Assembly (NCBI RefSeq): GCF_000613925.1
Contig: NZ_BAJX01000001.1
Span: 62,001 to 126,000, forward strand
Source: Prevotella histicola JCM 15637 = DNF00424
GTDB lineage: Bacteria > Bacteroidota > Bacteroidia > Bacteroidales > Bacteroidaceae
Direction: 5' to 3'
Length of the DNA stretch: 64,000 bases
Both the position numbers and the translations under genes were made by a program. Shown here piece after piece: positions 35,147 to 44,337 of this stretch; position 1 is the stretch's first letter, and each line of letters starts with the position of its first letter. The notes beneath the pieces were generated by a model. It did no database searches, was not told the DNA's origin, and saw nothing but the letters and a program-made list of their open reading frames with translations.

Positions 35147-36508
35147 TTATATTTGGGGTACAGTCTCAAGATTCTTTGCTATTTCTTCATCTGATAGTGT
35201 ATAATTCCTAAGATCACCATTGATATAGTTGTCGTATGCAGTCATGTCTATGAGCCCATGTCCTGAAAGATTAAAGAGAATAACTTGTTGTTTGCCTTCC
35301 TCTTTTGCCTTTTTTGCTTCACGTATAGCTGCTGCGATTGCATGACAACTCTCTGGTGCGGGAATGATTCCTTCAGTGCGTGAGAAGAGAATACCTGCCT
35401 CAAATGTGTCTAATTGTGGGATATCCACACCGTGCATATAGCCATCCTTTATCAGTTGACTGACGATTACACCAGCACCATGATAGCGTAAGCCTCCTGC
35501 ATGGATATTGGCAGGCTTGAAGTCATGACCTAAAGTGAACATTGGTAATAAGGGAGTATATCCCGCTTCATCACCAAAGTCATATTCAAACTTACCTCTT
35601 GTCAACTTTGGACAACTGTTAGGTTCTGCTGCTATAAACTCTGTTTTCTTATCGTTGAAGAAGTTGTGACGCATAAATGGGAAAGCTATACCTCCAAAAT
35701 TACTGCCTCCGCCGAAACAGGCAATGACTTTATCTGGGTATTCTCCAGCCATCTCCATTTGTTTCTCTGCCTCCAGACCGATAATAGTCTGATGTAATGT
35801 CACATGATTCATGACAGAGCCTAAAGTATATTTACAATTAGGAGTTGTTGTTGCTAGCTCTATGGCCTCAGAGATTGCTGTACCTAATGAACCTGGATGT
35901 GTTGGGTCACGTGTAACAATGTCCTTTCCCGCACGCGTTGACATGGAAGGTGACCCTTCAACCATTGCACCGAAGGTACGCATGATGAGTGAACGATAAG
36001 GCTTTTGCTGCATGGAAATCTTTACTTGATAGACTGCTGCTTCTAATCCATAGACCTTTGCTGCATACGACAATGCAGCTCCCCATTGTCCTGCTCCAGT
36101 CTCTGTCGTTACGTTTGTAACTCCTTCCTTTTTGCAATAGTAACATTGTGGGATTGCAGAGTTTACTTTGTGCGAACCTAAAGGATTTACACTTTCATTC
36201 TTAAAATAGATATGTGCAGGAGTGTCTAAAGCTTTTTCTAATGCGTAGGCACGTACAAGAGGTGTAGAACGATAGTATTTATACATGTCCATGACTTCTT
36301 CCGGAATGTCAATCCACGCATGTTCTGTATCCAACTCTTGTTTAGAGCATTCTTTACTGAATATTTTTGCAAGATCATCTACTCCCATTGGCTCATGGGT
36401 AGCAGGGTTTAGCGGTGCAAGAGGCTTGTTTGGCATGTCGGCCTGAATGTTATACCACTGTGTAGGAATGTCCTTTTCACTAAGGAGGAATCTTTTCTGG
36501 TGTGCCAT
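35147..36508 (-). CDS. TrpB-like protein (tryptophan synthase beta chain, TrpB2 type)
   Basis: PLP-dependent beta-replacing enzyme that condenses indole with serine. At 453 residues it belongs to the longer TrpB2 class, with an N-terminal extension (LSEKDIPTQWYNIQADM). The PLP lysine is in NPLGSHKVNSA near residue 107; ETGAGQWG and CFGGGSNFGG (phosphate cup) are also TrpB-like. The start at 36508 (MAHQKRFLLSEKD) fits the family better than the upstream in-frame ATG at 36550. No trpA or other trp gene is next to it, so it may act as an indole-salvage enzyme; that is an inference. The promoter box is at 36564-36571. Confidence 0.9.
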   Translation of the reverse strand: MAHQKRFLLSEKDIPTQWYNIQADMPNKPLAPLNPATHEPMGVDDLAKIFSKECSKQELDTEHAWIDIPEEVMDMYKYYRSTPLVRAYALEKALDTPAHIYFKNESVNPLGSHKVNSAIPQCYYCKKEGVTNVTTETGAGQWGAALSYAAKVYGLEAAVYQVKISMQQKPYRSLIMRTFGAMVEGSPSMSTRAGKDIVTRDPTHPGSLGTAISEAIELATTTPNCKYTLGSVMNHVTLHQTIIGLEAEKQMEMAGEYPDKVIACFGGGSNFGGIAFPFMRHNFFNDKKTEFIAAEPNSCPKLTRGKFEYDFGDEAGYTPLLPMFTLGHDFKPANIHAGGLRYHGAGVIVSQLIKDGYMHGVDIPQLDTFEAGILFSRTEGIIPAPESCHAIAAAIREAKKAKEEGKQQVILFNLSGHGLIDMTAYDNYINGDLRNYTLSDEEIAKNLETVPQI

Positions 36509-36563
36509 ATTGAGATGTTTTTGATGTTTGATATTTCTTCTTGCAATCAAGTTTTATCTTTTA

Positions 36564-36571
36564 CAAAGGTA
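36564..36571 (-). promoter_or_regulatory. -7 promoter box for trpB2
   Basis: TACCTTTG on the minus strand, 55 bases before the ATG at 36508. The longer upstream start (36550) would leave only 13 bases. Confidence 0.45.
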
Positions 36572-36614
36572 CGAAAAATGATATATTAGGGGGCTTAAAT
36601 GATAATATTTTTCG

Positions 36615-36622
36615 TAATTTTG
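36615..36622 (+). promoter_or_regulatory. -7 promoter box for the sodium:solute symporter
   Basis: TAATTTTG, 8 bases before the ATG at 36631, again compatible with a leaderless or near-leaderless mRNA. Confidence 0.4.
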
Positions 36623-36630
36623 CCACTAAT

Positions 36631-38056
36631 ATGATAATAATAGGAACAATTCTTGCATATTTTTGCATCTTATTACTCATCAGTAGAGTAACAGGGGGCA
36701 AGGCTGATAATGAAGCTTTCTTCCGTGCAAATGGGAAATCTCCCTGGTATTTAGTAGCGTTTGGCATGATTGGTGCAAGTATTTCAGGGGTTACTTTTGT
36801 TAGTGTCCCTGGAATGGTAATGGTAAATAATATGTCTTACATGCAAACATGTCTTGGCTTTATTCTAGGATATTTTGCTGTAGCTTATCTGCTTTTACCT
36901 GTCTATTATCGTTTGCACCTGACAACAATCTATTCTTATTTGCAAACAAGACTGGGCAATCGAAGTTATAAGACAGGTGCTTCTTTCTTCTTACTATCAA
37001 AGATGGCTGGTGCTGCAGTTCGTTTTTATGTTGTATGCATGATACTCCAGCGCTTTGTTTTGGATGCTTATGGTGTTCCTTTTGCCATGACTGTTGTTGT
37101 GTTAGTATTACTTATTTGGTTGTACACACGACACGGAGGGATACGAACACTCGTTTTAACAGATACTTTCCAAACCGTCTGTATGTTTCTGGCACTTCTC
37201 CTTATTATATATAAGGTGATAGATGCACTCGGTCTGGATATACCTGAAGCCGTACAAGTTATTGCTTCCAACAGCCATTCACGTATCTTTGTGTTTGATG
37301 ACTGGTTCTCACAGGAGAACTTTTGGAAGCAATTCCTTAGTGGTATCTTTATTGTTATTGTCATGACAGGACTTGATCAAGATATGATGCAGAAGAATCT
37401 TACTTGCAAAAATCTACATGAGGCACAAAAGGATATGTGTAGTTATGGTATTGCATTTGTCCCAGCTAACCTTCTTTTTCTATCTTTGGGTGTGTTGTTG
37501 ATGCTGTATTTTCAAAAGACAGGGCAGACTCTACCTACAATGCCGGATGAGTTGATGTTGCAGGCTGCTGCAAGTGGGCAGTTAGGTAGCATAGTGGTAA
37601 TACTCTTTACGATAGGTATTGTAGCTGCTTGTTTCTCAAGTGCTGACTCTGCTCTTACTGCTTTGACAACTAGTTTCTGCGTAGATATCTGTGGTCGTTC
37701 AGCCGATGAGCGTCTCAGAAAGAGGGCACATTTGTATATCTGTAGTTTTTATATTGTTTATTCTTGTCTTCCGAGCCGTTAATTCGACGAGCCTGATAGA
37801 TGCTGTTTATATCATTGTGTCATATACATATGGACCACTTTTAGGACTTTTTGCCTTCGGACTACTTACAAAAGGTACTGTAAATGACAAATGGGTCCCT
37901 TGTATAGCAGTGTCAAGTCCACTATTGTGTTTTGTTCTCGATACCATAGTGTCTACTACTTCAGGCTATAAGTTCGGTTATGAACTACTGATGTTAAATG
38001 GTTTAATAACCTTTTTAGGACTTTTGATGATAAGAAATAAAAGGTCTATGATTTAA
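36631..38056 (+). CDS. Sodium:solute symporter family protein (frameshifted at about 37740)
   Basis: Inner-membrane Na+-coupled transporter of the SSS family, about 475 residues with roughly 13 membrane segments. I start at 36631 (MIIIGTILAYFCILLLISRV) because the promoter box lies just upstream; the frame is open further back. FFRANGKSPWYLVAFGMIGA, SISGVTFVSVPGMV and VAACFSSADSALTAL are SSS motifs. The first frame ends after RAHLYICSFYIV; the second continues VVFILFILVFRAVN and TYGPLLGLFAFGLLTKG. The break is +1 (one added base, or two lost, for example a TC from TCTC), unlike the other breaks here. Substrate unknown. Divergent from trpB2. Confidence 0.85.
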
Positions 38057-38096
38057 AAAAATATAGGAAAAGGAATACAAATAAGATCAAATAAAA

Positions 38097-38140
38097 AAGG
38101 TAAGAGAATCTATCTGTTTGTTTACAGATTCTCTTACCTT
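38097..38140. terminator. Bidirectional terminator between the symporter and gpx
   Basis: Perfect 15-bp stem AAGGTAAGAGAATCT / AGATTCTCTTACCTT with a 14-base loop in a convergent gap. Confidence 0.8.
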
Positions 38141-38189
38141 AATAAATATCTATTGTTTCTTACTTCTTTATTTTCGCTTTTGGCCTTTT

Positions 38190-38738
38190 CTATAGTAATG
38201 CTTCAATCTGCTTTGCTATATTCTCAACCTTCTCTGTAGGTTCAAAACGTGCTACAACCTGTCCTTTCTTATTGATGAGAAATTTCGTGAAGTTCCATTT
38301 TATATCAGCACTTTCCTTATAGTTGGGATCGGTTTCAGAAAGCATCTTGTCTAAAACAGGGTAGAGTGGGTGAGATTCGTCCCAACCAGCGAAGCCTTTT
38401 TGTTCCTTAAGGAACTTGAAGAGAGGGTCTGCATCTTCTCCATTTACTTTTACTTTCTTAAAGCGAGGGAACTCTGTACCATATGTAAGCTTACAGAATT
38501 CGTGAATACTCTCGTCAGTTCCAGGTGCTTGTTGTCCAAATTGGTTACAAGGAAAATCAAGAACTTCAAACCCCTGTGCATGGTATTTCTCATAAAGTTC
38601 CTCCAGTTCTTTGTATGTAGGGGTGAAACCGCACTTGGTTGCAGTGTTTACTATTAACAGTACTTCATTGGCATACTCTTTTAAAGATACTTCTTTCCCT
38701 TTTCTGTCCTTGACAGAGAATTCATAAACTGTTCTCAT
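38190..38738 (-). CDS. Glutathione peroxidase family protein
   Basis: Thioredoxin-fold peroxidase of 182 residues. The peroxidatic site is NTATKCGFTPTY (Cys near residue 37; cysteine rather than selenocysteine). LDFPCNQFGQQAPG holds the Gln and the likely resolving Cys, and IKWNFTKFLI the Trp-Asn pair. Bacterial Cys-GPx proteins usually reduce peroxides with thioredoxin, which is family knowledge. It has its own -7 box (38792-38799). Confidence 0.92.
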   Translation of the reverse strand: MRTVYEFSVKDRKGKEVSLKEYANEVLLIVNTATKCGFTPTYKELEELYEKYHAQGFEVLDFPCNQFGQQAPGTDESIHEFCKLTYGTEFPRFKKVKVNGEDADPLFKFLKEQKGFAGWDESHPLYPVLDKMLSETDPNYKESADIKWNFTKFLINKKGQVVARFEPTEKVENIAKQIEALL

Positions 38739-38791
38739 TTCCTTTTATTTATCTTTTCTTTTTTATTAAGATACTTAGTTATTACGAGTTG

Positions 38792-38799
38792 CAAATGTA
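38792..38799 (-). promoter_or_regulatory. -7 promoter box for the glutathione peroxidase gene
   Basis: TACATTTG followed by C on the minus strand, 53 bases before the ATG at 38738. Confidence 0.45.
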
Positions 38800-38920
38800 C
38801 GAATTTTATTTTTATTCTTTGCTTTATTCCCTCTTTAAAAGTACAAAAGTTTTATAGATACTGTAGGGAAATCCCTATTATTAATAGTAAATTTACATAT
38901 TATAAGCTACAATCTTTATA

Positions 38921-38928
38921 TACTTTTG
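38921..38928 (+). promoter_or_regulatory. -7 promoter box for the 38974 lipoprotein
   Basis: TACTTTTG followed by C, 45 bases before the ATG at 38974. Confidence 0.45.
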
Positions 38929-38973
38929 CATCAGTCAGAAAAGAAAAAGATTAGATAATAAAATAGTATACAT

Positions 38974-39841
38974 ATGAGACAAATAACAAAACTCTTCCTT
39001 GCGCTTGCTATAGTAGCAAGTCCGCTGACATTTACTAGCTGTGATGATGATTCATTATATAGTGGAAATGATTATTATGATGATTTAGTTGCTAATGCTG
39101 TACAGAACTATTACAGGGTATTTCCTAATGGTTCAAGTAACACTGCTGCCTATAATTGGTTCATAACTTACTATCCAGATGCCTATACTAGTGAATTGGA
39201 GGCATTTATGAATGCTATAGGAGGTGATATCTATTGGGATGATTAATAATAATGGCCGTTATGTATGGAATAATAATTATAACCAAAGACAGGAGTCTCA
39301 GAATAACAGTTTACTGGAGGAAGCACGCACTTTAACGGGTGAATGGGAAGGTAGTATGGTCTATGAGTACACGGATGATAGTACGAAAAAACGTGTAAGT
39401 GATCAGTTTAAAGCAAATATGAAGTTCTTCCAATATAACTCTTCTGCCAATTCTTTGGGTGGAAATGGTGTCGAGGTTGATACAAATGCGAAGGGTGACC
39501 AACAGACTTTGGCTTTCTCTTGGTATGTAAACACTGACGGAAATATCTATATTAAATATACTAAGAGTGGTAATGTCTTTGTTCTTGACAGTAAATCAGA
39601 TAAAAATGGCTTCCACTTAGGGTATGAGAAAGAAAAGGGTTATGACACCTTCTTTGGTACAGCATTCAGCACAAATACTACTGATGTATTGCGTTTCGAT
39701 CTTGCCCGCCAGCAACCAGCTAGTGCAAAGGCAACAAATAGTTTGACGAGAGCTGCAAATCAAGCGACTTTTGGAGCTGCTAAGAAGAATGATTTCGCAA
39801 AGTATAGTACAGATGCTGTAAACCGTCTACACGTAAGATAA
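38974..39841 (+). CDS. Putative lipoprotein (frameshifted at about 39243)
   Basis: The N-terminus MRQITKLFLALAIVASPLTF precedes a lipobox (TSC, followed by DDD, a surface-export-like acidic start). The first frame ends ...GGDIYWDD; the second carries NNNGRYVWNNNYNQRQESQN, then LTGEWEGSMVYEYTDDS and a beta-rich lipocalin-like region. Removing one T (GATTAATAAT to GATAATAAT) joins them as WDDNNNGRYVW, giving about 288 residues. The second frame also ends in a low-complexity Ala/Thr/Lys segment. Function unknown; probably cell-surface. Confidence 0.6.
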
Positions 39842-39884
39842 ATGGCATAAATTGCTTCTCTATAGCCTCAAGTGTTGAGGTGAC

Positions 39885-39916
39885 AATCCCACTGACTCCA
39901 TGTTGGTGGGATTTTT
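39885..39916 (+). terminator. Terminator after the lipoprotein gene
   Basis: Stem AATCCCAC / GTGGGATT followed by TTT, 43 bases after the stop. Confidence 0.65.
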
Positions 39917-40227
39917 ATTTGTTGTATAATCTTTGTTTTGGTCACTAATGGTGGTTAGACGTATTGGTATAGAGGAGTTGATGGTAAACACTATAACTGT
40001 GATGAACGTTAACATCTGTGGAGTTACCTATAAACACATATCGTACTTAATGACTGATGGAGATTTCCTTGGTATTATTTGGACATAGGAAACAACCGTT
40101 CCGAATCTTTTATATGGGATCTTTTGTTTGTTCTTCTTGCTTTACTTTGCTTAGTTTACATAGTATTTACTTTGCCTTCTTTAACTCCTGATAATTGCTT
40201 TTATATCTGATTCTCAGTAATTTTTCG
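39917..40227. other. Non-coding gap
   Basis: About 310 bases with no gene seen. It contains the motif GTTGATGGTAAACACTA (39978-39994), which resembles 7086-7102. Confidence 0.5.
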
Positions 40228-40235
40228 TAACTTTG
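40228..40235 (+). promoter_or_regulatory. -7 promoter box for the BASS transporter
   Basis: TAACTTTG followed by C, 54 bases before the ATG at 40290. Confidence 0.45.
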
Positions 40236-40289
40236 CACCCGTTTCTCTTCTTTTTAAGAAGTTTAGAATCCAACTTGAGTACATGAAAG

Positions 40290-41261
40290 ATGGTGAGAAT
40301 AATTCATTTTATAAAGGATTGGACGCTGCCTGTAGCAATAGCTACGGGTGCAATTATATATCTCTTTTTTGCTTTTATCCCTGCATTAGACAAAGCATCT
40401 GTTTTCTTTGCACCAATCTTTGATGAGATGTTACCACTCTTTATGTTCTTAGTCTTATATGTAACTTTCTGTAAAGTAGACTTTAGAGGGCTTGTTCCTG
40501 TAGGCTGGCATTTCTGGATAGGTTTCTCCCAAGTACTCTTTGTGGCAGTCATTATTGGTATAATCTCTTTCTTTCATGTTACAGGAAAAGGACTTGTCCT
40601 ACTTGAAGCGATTCTTACATGCATCATCTGTCCCTGTGCAACGGCTGCTGCAGTAGTGACACAGAAGCTGGGCGGAGATCTGGAAGAGATGACATCATAT
40701 ACTTTTCTGTCGAATATTATCTGTGCCATTCTTATCCCTCTTTGTCTTCCATTGATAGAAAAGAGTGTCAACATGACTTTTATGAGTGCTTTTTTCCTTA
40801 TTCTTTATAAAGTATGCCTTGTGTTAGTTGTACCTATGTTCTTGGCTTACCTTACGAAGCATATACGTATGCTACAGAGATTTTATCGTTGGGTTATAAG
40901 TGTGAAGGATCTTAGTTATTACCTTTGGGGGTGTTCATTACTTATAGTTTCTGGGACAACAATGAAAAATATTCTGCATGCTGATGCATCTGTAGGATTC
41001 CTTTTGTTAATAGCTATATTGGTTCTTGTTGTCTGTTTAGTGCAATTTGCAGTGGGTAGACATATTGGACATTATTTTAATAGTACGATTAATGCTGGGC
41101 AAGCTTTGGGGCAAAAGAATACAGCTTTTGCAATTTGGATTGCTTATACATACATGAACCCACTTTCAACAGTTGGTCCAGGATGTTATATCCTGTGGCA
41201 GAATATCATTAACAGTATTGAGATATGGTATTATGACCATACTATGAAACGAAAGAATTAA
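40290..41261 (+). CDS. BASS-family (bile acid:sodium symporter-like) transporter
   Basis: 323-residue inner-membrane protein with about ten hydrophobic segments. The two inverted five-helix halves each have a broken crossover helix. ICPCATAAAVVTQKLGG (residues 112-128) matches the first crossover of the BASS/NTCP fold, and QALGQKNTAFAIW (near 279) the second. Substrate unknown; the usual substrates are organic anions. The SGNH hydrolase gene starts 5 bases after its stop, so both share a transcript. Confidence 0.82.
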   Translation: MVRIIHFIKDWTLPVAIATGAIIYLFFAFIPALDKASVFFAPIFDEMLPLFMFLVLYVTFCKVDFRGLVPVGWHFWIGFSQVLFVAVIIGIISFFHVTGKGLVLLEAILTCIICPCATAAAVVTQKLGGDLEEMTSYTFLSNIICAILIPLCLPLIEKSVNMTFMSAFFLILYKVCLVLVVPMFLAYLTKHIRMLQRFYRWVISVKDLSYYLWGCSLLIVSGTTMKNILHADASVGFLLLIAILVLVVCLVQFAVGRHIGHYFNSTINAGQALGQKNTAFAIWIAYTYMNPLSTVGPGCYILWQNIINSIEIWYYDHTMKRKN

Positions 41262-41266
41262 GAATC

Positions 41267-42067
41267 ATGAAGAAGTATTATATAATAACATTATTAATAT
41301 TGCTGTCATGCAATGTTTTGGCACAAGAAGATTATAGTTTCTCTGTACAGAAGAATCGTCCTGTTGAAACAGTGGAGCCTGATGTGTTGTCAGCACAGCC
41401 CTATAATGAACAGTCTTCTGAAGAGACAGAAGATATTTTGGTTTCACCGCCTTCTACATCCTCAACGCATGCAACACAAGTTGCTGATAGTCGTAATCAA
41501 GTTGTGTTACTTATAGGGGATTCTATGGCTGATGGCATGGGTGCTCGCTTCAATGATTACGCTGTCAAGAACGGTTTTGAATTCCATTCTATAGTCTGGT
41601 ACGGTAGTACAACACGTGATTGGGCAATAGCTTCTGACCTACAATATCAGATAGAACGGGTACGTCCTACGTATATTATCATAAGTTTAGGTACTAATGA
41701 TTTAGGATATAAAGATTATAATCGACGTACGGCTGCGATACAAACTATTCTAAGTCGTGTTGGTAATATTCCTTATGTTTGGGTAGGACCGCTTCCATGG
41801 CGAAAGGTAAAGGACCGTAGGATTGTTAATGTTATTCGTGATTGTACGGGTGAAGGGAAGTTTTTTGATAGCAGTTCTGTTATTGCTTCACGTGCTGATG
41901 GTGTTCATCCAACACGCCAAGGAGCAGCTCATTGGGTTGATAAAATAGTAGAATGGATGGGAGAACCTGAACTGAATGATAATCCGATAGAAATGGATCA
42001 ACCTGATTTTACAACACGTTATCGCCATGACGAAAAGCATGGGATGGGGTATCACGGTAGAAGATAG
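41267..42067 (+). CDS. Secreted SGNH/GDSL hydrolase
   Basis: 266-residue exported esterase- or acetylhydrolase-like protein with signal peptide MKKYYIITLLILLSCNVLAQ. The Ser is in LLIGDSMADG (block I), the oxyanion Gly in YGSTTRDW, Asn in SLGTNDLGY (block III), and the Asp-His pair in DGVHPTRQG (block V). A 35-residue disordered linker (SSEETEDILVSPPSTSSTHA) separates the signal from the domain. Possible substrates are O-acetylated cell-wall or glycan groups, by family only. Confidence 0.88.
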   Translation: MKKYYIITLLILLSCNVLAQEDYSFSVQKNRPVETVEPDVLSAQPYNEQSSEETEDILVSPPSTSSTHATQVADSRNQVVLLIGDSMADGMGARFNDYAVKNGFEFHSIVWYGSTTRDWAIASDLQYQIERVRPTYIIISLGTNDLGYKDYNRRTAAIQTILSRVGNIPYVWVGPLPWRKVKDRRIVNVIRDCTGEGKFFDSSSVIASRADGVHPTRQGAAHWVDKIVEWMGEPELNDNPIEMDQPDFTTRYRHDEKHGMGYHGRR

Positions 42068-42111
42068 TAAGAAATCGTATTCGCATAGTTATTTATCTAA
42101 CGATTTAGTGT

Positions 42112-42166
42112 ATAATATAGAAAGTCCATAGGGTTCTGAAAAGATCCTATGGACTTTCTATATTAT
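42112..42166. terminator. Long terminator hairpin after the SGNH gene
   Basis: About 21-bp near-perfect stem (core TATAGAAAGTCCATAGG / CCTATGGACTTTCTATA) with a 13-base loop, between convergent units. Confidence 0.85.
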
Positions 42167-42261
42167 TAGTAGGAATCAAAGCTATTAGCAAAGTTTAATT
42201 GCAGTCTTCATGGACTTTTCAGTCTCTTAGAACTTAACTTTGGTATGCAGGCTTAATGATA

Positions 42262-44250
42262 TTATTCTTCTATTTCATCCTTTCGAGGCTTTGTCGCAAG
42301 GATAAAATAGATAATTAATGCACAATATGCAACGAGAGAGAGGAGCTCGGACAAATGATTTCCCCACCAGGAAGAATAATCAAAGTCGATACCTCCAAAC
42401 TTGAGTAGGGCAGAGATGACCCCCATGAGTGCACCACCAGCAATGAATCCTGATGCCAAAAGTGTACCTTTGTCACCACGAGCTTTATTGATTGCCTCAC
42501 TCTTTGAGCGTGTTGTTACGTACCAATTAACAGCTCCTCCAACAAGTAGTGGGATATTCAGTTCTAAAGGTATGAACATTCCAAGAGCAAAAGCCAGAGC
42601 TGGAACTTTACAACGGTCAAGTACAAGTGCTATTACAGCGCCAATCGCATAAAGAATCCATGGCGCCCCCTGTCCACTCATTAAAGGTTTGATGACAGCA
42701 GCCATTGCATTAGCTTGTGGGGCAGCAAGCTTGCCAGAGTTAAAACCATAGGTTTTGTCAAGAACAATCATCACACCAGCCACTGTCGCAGCTGATATTA
42801 TGGTCCCCAGGAACTTCCAAGTTTCCTGTTTTCTTGGTGTTGTCCCAAGCCAATAGCCAATTTTCAAATCAGTAATAAATGACCCTGCCATTGATAGTGC
42901 AGTACAAACCACACCTCCCATGAGCAATGCAGCCAACATACCAGCATTGCCTTTCAAGCCAACAGCTACCATAACAACAGAAGCAAGGATCAAAGTCATC
43001 AATGTCATTCCTGATACAGGATTACTACCAACAATAGCAATGGCATTGGCAGCAACGGTAGTAAAGAGGAAAGCAATAACTGCAACCAAAATGATTCCTA
43101 CTACGGCATGGAGTAAATTGAAGTCCATTACACCAAGATAGAAAAAGAGAAAAGTAACTACTAATGTAGCAATACTTCCAAAAGCTATAATCTTAAAGGA
43201 GATGTCACGCTGGGTTCGGATTATCATCCCTTGGTCTCCTCCTTTTCCTTTCATCTCACGTGCAGCTAAGCCTATAGCACTTTTAATAATCCCCCATGAT
43301 TTTATGATACCTATAATTCCCGACATGGCGATACCCCCAATGCCAATAGAGCGAGCATAAGCCTTGAAAATTGCCTCTGGGGCCATCTGTCCAACAGCCG
43401 TGGTTATAGTTGGATCCCATTGGTTGAGTACACTATCTGGGAAAATAAGTGCCATACCTGGGACAATTAACCACCATACAGTCACGGAACCTAAACAAAT
43501 TATAAAGGCATATTTCAAACCAATGATATAGCCGAGTCCAAAGACTGCTGCACCGGTGTTTACTTTAAACACGAGTTTTGCTTTGTCTGCAATAGTTTCT
43601 CCAAAGCCTATCATTCGGCTTGTTACGTTTTCATTCCACCATCCAAAGGTTGCAACAATGAAGTCATATAATCCGCCAATAAGACCTGCTATCAATAGTG
43701 GTTTTGCTTGACTTCCTCCTTTTTCTCCACTAACAAGTACTTGTGTTGTGGCAGTAGCCTCGGGGAAAGGGTATTTTCCATGCTGATCCTTTACAAAGTA
43801 TTTACGAAAAGGAATCAAAAACAAAATGCCAAGGACACCTCCTAAAGCAGCTGCAATGAAAATCTTAAAGAAGTCAGCCTGAAGATCAAGCATATATATG
43901 GCTGGCATGACAAAGATACCACCTGCAACAACTGCTCCTGAACAAGCACCTATACTTTGGATGATAACATTCTCGCCAAGTGCATTTTTCCGCTTTGTAG
44001 CAGATGATAGGCCTATGGCAATAATAGCGATAGGGATAGCAGCTTCGAACACTTGACCAACTTTTAAACCTAAATAGGCTGCCGCAGCAGAGAAGAGAAC
44101 AGCCATGAAGATGCCCCAAGTAATTGACCATGGACTTACTTCACGATATGTTTTGCTGGGTGACATGATAGGCTCATACTCCTCATCATCTTTTAGTTCT
44201 CTAAAAGCATTCTCTGGGAGATCAATGTTTTGCTTCACTTTATTTTCCAT
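42262..44250 (-). CDS. OPT-family oligopeptide transporter
   Basis: 662-residue inner-membrane protein with about 15 hydrophobic segments. SPWSITWGIFMAVLFSAAAA and YLGLKVGQVFEAAIPIAII at the N-terminus are typical of bacterial OPT/YSL transporters, and the FPEATATTQVLVSGEKGG block (near 165) is a strong signature. The start is the ATG at 44250 (MENKVKQNIDLPENAFRELK); a further in-frame ATG at 44295 lies above the -7 box (44276-44283). Substrate (peptide or metal chelate) unknown. Confidence 0.92.
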   Translation of the reverse strand: MENKVKQNIDLPENAFRELKDDEEYEPIMSPSKTYREVSPWSITWGIFMAVLFSAAAAYLGLKVGQVFEAAIPIAIIAIGLSSATKRKNALGENVIIQSIGACSGAVVAGGIFVMPAIYMLDLQADFFKIFIAAALGGVLGILFLIPFRKYFVKDQHGKYPFPEATATTQVLVSGEKGGSQAKPLLIAGLIGGLYDFIVATFGWWNENVTSRMIGFGETIADKAKLVFKVNTGAAVFGLGYIIGLKYAFIICLGSVTVWWLIVPGMALIFPDSVLNQWDPTITTAVGQMAPEAIFKAYARSIGIGGIAMSGIIGIIKSWGIIKSAIGLAAREMKGKGGDQGMIIRTQRDISFKIIAFGSIATLVVTFLFFYLGVMDFNLLHAVVGIILVAVIAFLFTTVAANAIAIVGSNPVSGMTLMTLILASVVMVAVGLKGNAGMLAALLMGGVVCTALSMAGSFITDLKIGYWLGTTPRKQETWKFLGTIISAATVAGVMIVLDKTYGFNSGKLAAPQANAMAAVIKPLMSGQGAPWILYAIGAVIALVLDRCKVPALAFALGMFIPLELNIPLLVGGAVNWYVTTRSKSEAINKARGDKGTLLASGFIAGGALMGVISALLKFGGIDFDYSSWWGNHLSELLSLVAYCALIIYFILATKPRKDEIEE

Positions 44251-44275
44251 ATTATTATAACTTTTATTCTGCTTG

Positions 44276-44283
44276 CAAAGATA
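44276..44283 (-). promoter_or_regulatory. -7 promoter box for the OPT transporter
   Basis: TATCTTTG followed by C on the minus strand, 25 bases before the ATG at 44250. Confidence 0.5.
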
Positions 44284-44324
44284 AATAAAAATCATTTATC
44301 TTGCATCAATTCAATACAAAATAT

Positions 44325-44332
44325 TACCTTTG
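44325..44332 (+). promoter_or_regulatory. -7 promoter box for trmO, 5 bases from the ATG
   Basis: TACCTTTG ends 5 bases before the ATG at 44338. Leaderless transcription is likely if this box is used. Confidence 0.5.
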
Positions 44333-44337
44333 TCTCT

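Noticed and set aside
44230-44337. Upstream start giving TrmO a hydrophobic N-terminus
   Set aside because: TrmO is cytosolic and starts at the MKEITPIAYFHSP block; the extension overlaps the promoter and the divergent OPT gene start.
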